A DNA stretch of 64,000 nt from Streptomyces hundungensis (GTDB lineage Bacteria; Actinomycetota; Actinomycetes; Streptomycetales; Streptomycetaceae). The translations under genes and the position numbers were made by a program. Shown piece by piece: positions 58,999 through 64,000 of the stretch. Below the pieces are notes generated by a model. That model was not told the origin of the DNA. It ran no database searches and was given only the letters and a program-made list of their open reading frames with translations. The stretch covers positions 3,906,001-3,970,000 of the forward strand of contig NZ_CP032698.1 in NCBI RefSeq assembly GCF_003627815.1. The letters run 5' to 3'. Positions within the stretch are counted from its first letter, which is position 1, and the number at the start of each line of letters is the position of its first letter.

Positions 58999-59117
58999 AA
59001 AGGCGCCCCGCACCCATTCCCCGGGTGCCGAACGCACAAAAGCGCCCCGCACCCATCCCTCGGGTGTCGAACGTACAAAGGCGCCCCGCACCCATCCCTC
59101 GGGTGCGGGGCGCCTCC
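58999..59117. repeat. 39-bp tandem repeats, three copies
   Basis: Units start at about 59002, 59041 and 59080, each beginning GGCGCCCCGCACCCAT. The spacing is exactly 39 bases. Because 39 is a multiple of three, shadow frames show a 13-residue repeat, which is not taken as coding. The array links the MFS stop and the cold-shock gene stop. Confidence 0.85.
59080..59114. terminator. Perfect 14-bp hairpin terminator
   Basis: GGCGCCCCGCACCC (59080-59093) and its complement (59101-59114) with a 7-base loop. On the minus strand it is followed by TTTGT, so it terminates the cold-shock gene. The two upstream 39-bp units repeat half of the stem plus the T-run. Confidence 0.85.
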
Positions 59118-59173
59118 GCGTTCCCCCGGGCCGAAGCCGGGGTCACCGCATCACTGATTCAGCGAGTCACTGA

Positions 59174-59377
59174 CTAGGCGGGGGAGACGTTCTCCGCCTG
59201 CGGGCCCTTCGGGCCCTGGGTGACGTCGAAGACCACGGCCTGGTTCTCCTGGAGCTCGCGGAAGCCGGTGGAGTTGATCGCGGAGTAGTGGACGAAAACG
59301 TCCGGGCCGCCGCCGTCCTGCGCGATGAAGCCGAAGCCCTTTTCGGCGTTGAACCACTTCACGGTGCCGGTTGCCAT
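59174..59377 (-). CDS. Cold-shock protein (CspA type)
   Basis: 67-residue single cold-shock domain, near-identical in pattern to Streptomyces SC 7.0/CspA proteins. RNP1 is KGFGFI and RNP2 DVFVHY; it binds single-stranded RNA as a chaperone. ATG 59377 has GGGGAAA 6 bases upstream. The ~150-base upstream region contains two hairpins and probably a long 5' leader, as in cold-shock mRNAs. Its terminator is the tandem hairpin array at 59000-59115. Confidence 0.96.
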   Translation of the reverse strand: MATGTVKWFNAEKGFGFIAQDGGGPDVFVHYSAINSTGFRELQENQAVVFDVTQGPKGPQAENVSPA

Positions 59378-59400
59378 GTGTTTCCCCTGTCGAGGATCGC

Positions 59401-59424
59401 GGGGTACTGGCTTGTCAGTACCCC
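59401..59424 (-). promoter_or_regulatory. Leader hairpin upstream of the cold-shock gene
   Basis: GGGGTACTG (59401-59409) and CAGTACCCC (59416-59424) are perfect 9-bp arms with a 6-base loop, 24 bases before the ribosome site. A second, imperfect stem lies at about 59469-59496. Both would be in the 5' leader of the cold-shock mRNA and could serve thermal control. Confidence 0.5.
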
Positions 59425-59734
59425 TGGGTGAGGTGATCGCCCTGGTCCTCGGACATTGCTGCACAGCAAACGCCCACGGCGTAAACCGCGGGCGCTGAGA
59501 CTTCGGAACCACGACTACTGGCAAGGAAGTTAGCCGATCCGCGATCGTCTGGCTACGGGCCGCAGCCGAACCGGCGACAAGTTCCGGCCCCCGGAGTCCT
59601 CCGTCCGGGGCAGAAGCGGCGGCGCGTGGCGGCTCCGGGACCGGCCGCTCCAGGTGCCGCGTCGCCCGGGTCCGCCCCCGGGTTGCCCCCGGGCCACCCC
59701 CGGGTCCGCCCCCGGCAACCGGCCGCGCCCGGCC

Positions 59735-60001
59735 TCAGGCCGGCCGCCCCTTCGGGCGTCTGAGCCCCGCCCCGGTCAGCCGGCGTACCAGCTCCTTCGA
59801 GCCGATCTCCACCGCGCCCGCCCGCACCGCGTCCGCGTACCGGTGGGACGGCACGTCGTAGTGATCGCCGTCGAAGGCGCGCGAAGGGCAGCCGATGGAC
59901 GCCGCGAACGTATGCAGTTCCTCGTACGAGACGTCGCTGACCAGGTGCGACCACATGCGGCCGTGTCCCGGCCAGGTCGGCGGGTCGATGTAGAGCGTCA
60001 T
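59735..60001 (-). CDS. DUF4031 protein
   Basis: 88-residue protein of the DUF4031 family (pattern MTLYIDPPTWPGHGRMWSHLVSD then CPSRAFDGDHYDVPSHRYADAV), of unknown function and possibly a small metal-dependent enzyme judging by its His/Asp pattern. ATG 60001 overlaps the stop of the upstream gene by 4 bases (ATGA), so the two are translationally coupled. The stop at 59735 is followed by about 200 bases of GC-rich low-complexity sequence before the cold-shock gene's upstream region. Confidence 0.88.
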   Translation of the reverse strand: MTLYIDPPTWPGHGRMWSHLVSDVSYEELHTFAASIGCPSRAFDGDHYDVPSHRYADAVRAGAVEIGSKELVRRLTGAGLRRPKGRPA

Positions 60002-60384
60002 CCGACGGGACCACCGAGCCCACCGAGACCGCCGACGCGGGACACCACGACGCCCGCCTTGCCGCACACCCAGTGCGGGTCGGGCCCGAGCTCCGGCTCC
60101 ACGTCGAGGGCGTGCGGGTCGCCGCCGTCGCACACCGGGCACAGCGGCCAGCGTCCGTACCGCTCAAGGAGCGCGTCCTGTACGTCCTGGGCGACCAGAC
60201 CCGCGACGTACTCCGTGCCCTCGGGCCACTGCTCCACCCACCAGCGTCGGTGGGTCACCGCGTCCTCGACCATCGAGACGACGTCCGCGTGCGCCACGTC
60301 GCGCGCCGCGAGGTCGGCGAGGACCAGGGCGCGGGCGGCGTGCAGGGCTTGTTCCAGAGGTTGTACGTCGTCCATGCCCTCCAT
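59998..60384 (-). CDS. Hypothetical protein, upstream partner of DUF4031
   Basis: 128-residue protein. The first ~60 residues are helical (PLEQALHAARALVLADLAARDVAHADVVSMVEDAVTHRRWWVEQWP), then comes LCPVCDGGDPHALDVEPELGPDPHWVCGKAG, whose C-x2-C and later Cys could bind zinc. A Gly-Val-rich tail ends the protein. ATG 60384 was chosen; GTG 60390 and ATG 60375 are close alternatives. The coupling to the DUF4031 gene suggests a shared role. No family was recognised with certainty. It is divergent from the murR-like gene across a G-rich repeat stretch (~60410-60494). Confidence 0.75.
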   Translation of the reverse strand: MEGMDDVQPLEQALHAARALVLADLAARDVAHADVVSMVEDAVTHRRWWVEQWPEGTEYVAGLVAQDVQDALLERYGRWPLCPVCDGGDPHALDVEPELGPDPHWVCGKAGVVVSRVGGLGGLGGPVG

Positions 60385-60493
60385 TGTCACCCCAGCCGCA
60401 CCAGCGCCACCGGGCCGAGGGGTGGACCGAGGGTGGGCCGAAGGTGGGACCGAGGTGGGACCGATGCGGGGCCCGAGGGGTGGCCCGAGGGGG

Positions 60494-60522
60494 TTGACCT
60501 CACCCCGTCCCGAAAATATCTT
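60494..60522 (+). promoter_or_regulatory. Promoter of the murR-like gene
   Basis: TTGACC (60494-60499), 17-base spacer, TATCTT (60517-60522), a near-consensus vegetative promoter. The expected start is at about 60529, the GTG of the coding frame. GAAA-N5-TTTC (60513-60525) overlaps it, and GAAAGTTTC lies at 60547-60555, both candidate operator half-sites. Confidence 0.7.
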
Positions 60523-60528
60523 TCAGAG

Positions 60529-61446
60529 GTGACCCATTACGTGAAGGAAAGTTTCAGCGGGGGTGCCCCGCCCGCGCCGGCCGCCCTCGCGGCCAAGGTG
60601 CGCACGCTCGCCCCGTCCATGACCCGCTCCATGCAGCGGGTCGCCGAAGCCGTCGCCGGCGACCCGGCCGGCTGCGCGGCCCTCACGGTCACCGGCCTCG
60701 CCGAGCTCACCGGCACCAGCGAGGCCACCGTCGTGCGCACCGCCCGCCTCCTGGGTTACCCCGGCTACCGCGACCTGCGCCTCGCGCTCGCGGGCCTCGC
60801 CGCCCAGCAGCAGTCGGGCCGGGCCCCCGCCGTCACCGCGGACATAGCGGTGGACGACCCGATCGCGGACGTCGTCGCCAAGCTCGCCTACGACGAGCAG
60901 CAGACCCTCGCCGACACCGCGGCCGCCCTCGACACCGTCCAACTGGGCGCCGCGGTGGGCGCGTTGGCGGGTGCCCGGCGCATCGACATCTACGGCGTCG
61001 GCGCCTCGTCCCTGGTCGGCCAGGACCTGGCGCAGAAGCTACTGCGCATAGGCCTCATCGCCCACGCCCACACCGACCCGCACCTGGCCGTCACCAACGC
61101 CGTGCAACTGCGCTCGGGGGACGCTGCGGTCGCCATCACCCACTCCGGCTCGACGGGCGACGTCATCGAGCCCCTGCGGGTCGCCTTCGACCGCGGCGCC
61201 ACCACGATCGCGATCACCGGCCGCCCGGACGGCCCGATCTCGCAGTACGCCGATCACGTCCTGACCACGTCCACGGCGCGCGAGAGCGAGCTGCGCCCGG
61301 CCGCGATGTCGTCCCGTACGAGCCAACTCCTCGTCGTGGACTGCCTGTTCATCGGCATCGCCCAGCGCACCTACGAAACCGCGGCCCCGGCCCTCTCCGC
61401 CTCGTACGAGGCGCTGGCCCACCGCCACAACCCCCGCACCCGCTGA
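60529..61446 (+). CDS. MurR/RpiR-family regulator
   Basis: 305-residue regulator with an N-terminal RpiR helix-turn-helix (~20-95; RSMQRVAEAVAGDPAGCAALTVTGLAELTGTSEATVVRTARLLGY-type) and a C-terminal SIS domain (~130-275; YGVGASSLVGQDLAQKLLRIG and ITHSGSTGDVIEPLRVA) that binds phosphosugars such as N-acetylmuramic acid 6-phosphate. It lies 65 bases upstream of murQ and probably controls it. Starts GTG 60529 (leaderless from the promoter at 60494) and GTG 60541 are both possible. The ligand is inferred from the neighbour. Confidence 0.9.
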   Translation: MTHYVKESFSGGAPPAPAALAAKVRTLAPSMTRSMQRVAEAVAGDPAGCAALTVTGLAELTGTSEATVVRTARLLGYPGYRDLRLALAGLAAQQQSGRAPAVTADIAVDDPIADVVAKLAYDEQQTLADTAAALDTVQLGAAVGALAGARRIDIYGVGASSLVGQDLAQKLLRIGLIAHAHTDPHLAVTNAVQLRSGDAAVAITHSGSTGDVIEPLRVAFDRGATTIAITGRPDGPISQYADHVLTTSTARESELRPAAMSSRTSQLLVVDCLFIGIAQRTYETAAPALSASYEALAHRHNPRTR

Positions 61447-61511
61447 GACCACCACCGGCCCCACCCCTTCGCACCCGCCAGAGCCGTCCGCAGAGAAAGA
61501 GCAGCGTCACC

Positions 61512-62441
61512 ATGACCACCCAGGACTACGCCGAGCTCCGCGCCCAACTGGCCACCCTCACCACCGAGGCGTTCCGGCCCGAGCTCGCGGAGATCGACCA
61601 GCTGCCGACCGCCGAGATCGCGCGGATCATGAACGGCGAGGACGCCACGGTCCCGGCGGCCGTCGCCGAGCGGCTCCCGGACATCGCGGCGGCCATCGAC
61701 GCCACGGCCGCGCGGATGGCGAGCGGCGGCCGGCTGGTCTACGCGGGCGCCGGCACGGCCGGGCGGCTCGGCGTCCTGGACGCCAGCGAGTGCCCGCCCA
61801 CCTTCAACACGGACCCCTCCGAGGTCGTCGGCCTCATCGCGGGCGGTCCCTCCGCGATGGTCCGGGCGGTCGAAGGCGCGGAGGACTCCCGGCAGTTGGC
61901 GGCCGAGGACCTGACGGCGCTCGGCCTGACCTCCCTGGACACCGTCGTCGGCGTCTCGGCCTCGGGCCGCACCCCGTACGCGGTCGGCGCGGTCGAGCAC
62001 GCGCGGCGGCTCGGCGCCCTCACGATCGGCCTCTCCTGCAACGCGGACAGCGCGCTTGCGGCGGCGGCCGAGCACGGCATCGAGGTCGTGGTGGGCCCGG
62101 AGCTCCTGACGGGCTCGACGCGGCTGAAGTCCGGCACGGCCCAGAAGCTGGTCCTCAACATGATCTCGACGATCACGATGATCCGGCTCGGCAAGACCTA
62201 CGGGAACCTGATGGTCGACGTACGGGCCTCCAACGAGAAGCTCCGCGCCCGCTCGCGCCGCATCGTGGCACTGGCCACGGGGGCGGGCGACGCCGAGATC
62301 GAGGCCGCGCTGGCCGCCACGGACGGCGAGGTGAAGAACGCGATCCTGGTCATCCTCGGCGGGGTGGAGGGCGCCACCGCCGCCCGCCTCCTGTCCGACT
62401 CCCAGGGCCACCTACGAGCGGCCCTGCACGCGGCCCTCTGA
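61512..62441 (+). CDS. murQ: N-acetylmuramic acid 6-phosphate etherase
   Basis: 309-residue MurQ, which cleaves the lactyl ether of MurNAc 6-phosphate to give GlcNAc 6-phosphate and lactate in cell-wall recycling. The SIS fold, the signature YAGAGTAGRLGVLDASECPPTF with the catalytic glutamate, NADSALAAAAEHGIEVVVGPELL and the C-terminal three-helix part are all intact. ATG 61512 has AAAGAGCAG upstream. Transcribed after the murR-like gene, so the pair forms a regulator-enzyme operon. The MurNAc uptake PTS and kinase genes are not in the window. Confidence 0.95.
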   Translation: MTTQDYAELRAQLATLTTEAFRPELAEIDQLPTAEIARIMNGEDATVPAAVAERLPDIAAAIDATAARMASGGRLVYAGAGTAGRLGVLDASECPPTFNTDPSEVVGLIAGGPSAMVRAVEGAEDSRQLAAEDLTALGLTSLDTVVGVSASGRTPYAVGAVEHARRLGALTIGLSCNADSALAAAAEHGIEVVVGPELLTGSTRLKSGTAQKLVLNMISTITMIRLGKTYGNLMVDVRASNEKLRARSRRIVALATGAGDAEIEAALAATDGEVKNAILVILGGVEGATAARLLSDSQGHLRAALHAAL

Positions 62442-62654
62442 CCGTCCGAAGCCCCCTCATGCCCCGGCTGCCCGCCCCCTTTACCGCCCGCCCCTGAGGC
62501 GAATCACTCTTGCGCGGGCCGTACGCCCCCTGCTACGCGAAGCGCCACCATTTTCGGCCGACGTGCTGCGGGCGCTTGCCCGGCTCAAGATCTACATGCC
62601 TAACTTTGTACGGGCGGCGCGGAGGCCGCACGGGGAACGAGGGCGCGGGGGGAC

Positions 62655-63083
62655 ATGAGTACCGCGGCATATCCGGAAAGCTGGCAGCGCCTGCTCGACC
62701 AGGCGGGACCGCCGCCCGCCCCGTCCCTGCACCTGGCCTCGGCCGCACCGGGCGGGGGCGACCTCCATCACACCCCCAAACCCTGGAACGACGCCGCCGG
62801 TGCCGCCCACTCGCTGCGCACCGACACCGACACGGCCAGGTCCGGACTGATCACGGCCCATGCCGGTCTCGACACGAGCGGTGCCGGGCTGCTGAGCGTG
62901 ACGGCGCTCAAGACCGTCCTGACGTCCTGGGAGCAACGGCTCGGCGCCGTACGCGACGAGTGCGCCGACCTGGAACCGAAGTTGCGCGAAGTGGCCCGCA
63001 CCATGGGCGGCACCGACCACGCGGTCCGGTCCTCCATAGCCGGTTACGCCGACCCTGTCCCGGCCGACGAGAAGGGGCGCTGA
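62655..63083 (+). CDS. ESAT-6/WXG100-like small protein
   Basis: 142-residue helical protein. It has no signal peptide. The N-terminal third is Pro/Gly/Ala-rich; the rest predicts two long helices with a WEQRLG turn (~98-103), similar in layout to WXG-type secreted partners and to proteins encoded in front of large DUF1023 hydrolases in Streptomyces. The gap to the next start is 4 bases, so the two are coupled. ATG 62655 is preceded by GGGGGGAC. About 210 bases upstream separate it from murQ and include a C-rich segment without clear signals. The function is an inference. Confidence 0.7.
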   Translation: MSTAAYPESWQRLLDQAGPPPAPSLHLASAAPGGGDLHHTPKPWNDAAGAAHSLRTDTDTARSGLITAHAGLDTSGAGLLSVTALKTVLTSWEQRLGAVRDECADLEPKLREVARTMGGTDHAVRSSIAGYADPVPADEKGR

Positions 63084-63087
63084 CGGC

Positions 63088-64000
63088 GTGCTCACCTGGC
63101 AGCACCTCCGCGACCTGCGGCCGGCCGGTCTTCAGAGCGCGGCCGACGGCTGGGGCGACGTCAGCCGCCATGCCGACGCGGCCCGCGACCGGCTCAGCAA
63201 CGAGATGCTCGGCGCGATCGAGAAGTCCCAGACCGGCAACGCGGCGGACAGCGCGGCCGGCCGTCTGCGCGGCCTGGACCGCAACTACGACTACATCCAC
63301 ATCGAGTGCGGTCTGATCCGCACGGCCCTGGACTCACTCGCCTACGAACTGGCGGGCCCCCAGCGGAAGTTGCTGGACGCCCTGGACGAAGCGGCGGCGT
63401 TGAAGTTCACCGTCGGCACGGACGGCTCCGTGAGCTATCCGCCCGGCGGGGAGAACCTGATCTCGAAACAGCCCCTCCCCGGCGGCAGCGCGACGGGCGG
63501 ATCGCCCTTGCTGTCCCGCCCGCCGGCCCTCACCCAGACCCCGCCCGGCTTCACCGACACCAACCCGAACCACGCCAAGGCCCAGGCCATAGCGGACCAG
63601 ATCCTCGCCGCACTCCAGGAAGCCCGCCGCGTCGACGAGCGCTTCAGCACGACCCTCGCCAAGCTCAAGGCCGAGCCCGGCCTCGGCGTGGCCACGGCGA
63701 CCTGGCAGGACATGGCCGCCGACGCGGCGGCGGTGCGCGCGGTCGCCGACCAGTACCTGAAGAACGACATCCCCACGGCCAAGTCCCCCGCCGAACGCAA
63801 GGCCTGGTGGACCTACCTCACGGAGAAGGAACGCGAGGAGTACCTCGCCGCCTACCCGGACATCATCGGCAACCTGGAAGGCATCCCGAGCGCGGTCAGG
63901 GACACGGCGAACCGGGACAACTTGCAGGTGCTGATCGGTAAGTTGGCGGGAGCGGGCGACGAGGCGTCGAAGACGAAGTTGGCCGGACTGCTGTCCATCG
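63088..64000 (+). CDS. DUF1023-type alpha/beta hydrolase precursor, N-terminal part (3' end outside window)
   Basis: The frame starting at GTG 63088 (MLTWQHLRDLRPAGLQSAADGW) is open to the window edge, giving 304 residues so far. The first ~230 residues are helical and resemble WXG/LXG-type secretion domains (DRLSNEMLGAIEKSQTGNAADSAAGRL and IADQILAALQEARRVDERFSTTL). The last part AWWTYLTEKEREEYLAAYPDI then IGNLEGIPSAVRDTANRDNL is the conserved entrance to the actinobacterial DUF1023 alpha/beta hydrolase domain, whose catalytic part must lie beyond 64000. It is coupled to the upstream small helical protein. It could be a surface or contact-dependent enzyme; the secretion route is inferred. Confidence 0.75.
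   Translation, partial: MLTWQHLRDLRPAGLQSAADGWGDVSRHADAARDRLSNEMLGAIEKSQTGNAADSAAGRLRGLDRNYDYIHIECGLIRTALDSLAYELAGPQRKLLDALDEAAALKFTVGTDGSVSYPPGGENLISKQPLPGGSATGGSPLLSRPPALTQTPPGFTDTNPNHAKAQAIADQILAALQEARRVDERFSTTLAKLKAEPGLGVATATWQDMAADAAAVRAVADQYLKNDIPTAKSPAERKAWWTYLTEKEREEYLAAYPDIIGNLEGIPSAVRDTANRDNLQVLIGKLAGAGDEASKTKLAGLLSI

Noticed and set aside
57401..59146. Minus-strand frame with 13-residue repeats over the MFS gene
   Set aside because: The repeats come from the 39-bp terminator array, and the rest is antisense to the MFS transporter.

Overview
The window is chromosomal DNA from a Streptomyces or close relative. The evidence is the very high G+C content with G/C-ending codons, frequent GTG/TTG starts, the futalosine menaquinone genes mqnB-mqnD, actinobacterial families such as DUF397, DUF2530, DUF2771, DUF2786, DUF3027, DUF4232 and DUF5753, and two ECF41 (SigJ-like) sigma factors. 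No rRNA, tRNA, CRISPR array, prophage or transposase gene was found. The gene content reads as core and conserved-accessory chromosome.

Layout. 1-5.0 kb: 3' end of ppa, a ThrE-type exporter, a DedA protein, a YbjQ protein and glutamate decarboxylase. 5.4-8.3 kb: PadR regulator, DinB-like protein, a miniature inverted-repeat element and an aldehyde dehydrogenase whose stop codon lies in that element. 8.4-10.4 kb: a WhiJ/AbaA-type trio (HTH-DUF5753 regulator, HATPase_c protein, DUF397 protein). 10.7-20.1 kb: lipoproteins, a FUSC membrane protein, a DUF2786 protein, an aldo/keto reductase, a frameshifted thpR, a tiny membrane-peptide ORF, a MarR-MFS operon and a small RHH-like protein. 20.6-28.6 kb: NCS2 permease, DUF2530 protein, a CtpE-like P-type ATPase and a 1036-residue sacsin-like ATPase. 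29-35.4 kb: DUF3027 protein, MFS, DUF2771 lipoprotein, mqnB-mqnD, a cold-shock-domain protein and a HAD hydrolase. 35.7-44.6 kb: HAAS-domain membrane protein, Helicase_C_3 protein, NfeD-like/SPFH pair, XPB-type helicase and a GT87 enzyme. 44.8-50.1 kb: ECF41 sigma factor, HelD-like helicase and a second WhiJ-type trio whose DUF397 protein carries four tandem 20-residue repeats. 50.2-54.3 kb: copper region (cutC, a His-rich secreted protein, copA) with three CsoR-like palindromes. 54.4-59.4 kb: second ECF41 sigma factor, HD protein, GNAT, MFS and cold-shock protein. 59.7-64 kb: DUF4031 pair, murR-like regulator and murQ, and the start of a type-VII-secretion-like pair cut by the window edge.

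The most striking non-coding signal is a composite repeat family filling ten intergenic gaps. It is built from recurring modules in a preferred order: a CCCACCCGCCC box, a CTGGGGC-GCCCCAG hairpin followed by a conserved tail, a CTGGCCAG box, a GGAACTGCGCGA box in one to five copies, and a GGAGGGTTTCGGGAAGGGG box. It often forms the 3' end of genes and sometimes encodes their last codons. Other notable signals are near-consensus ECF41 promoters in front of both sigma genes, a 17-bp element shared in matching orientation by two genes of the first WhiJ-type locus, a MerR-type promoter with a 19-bp spacer, and several candidate leaderless starts.
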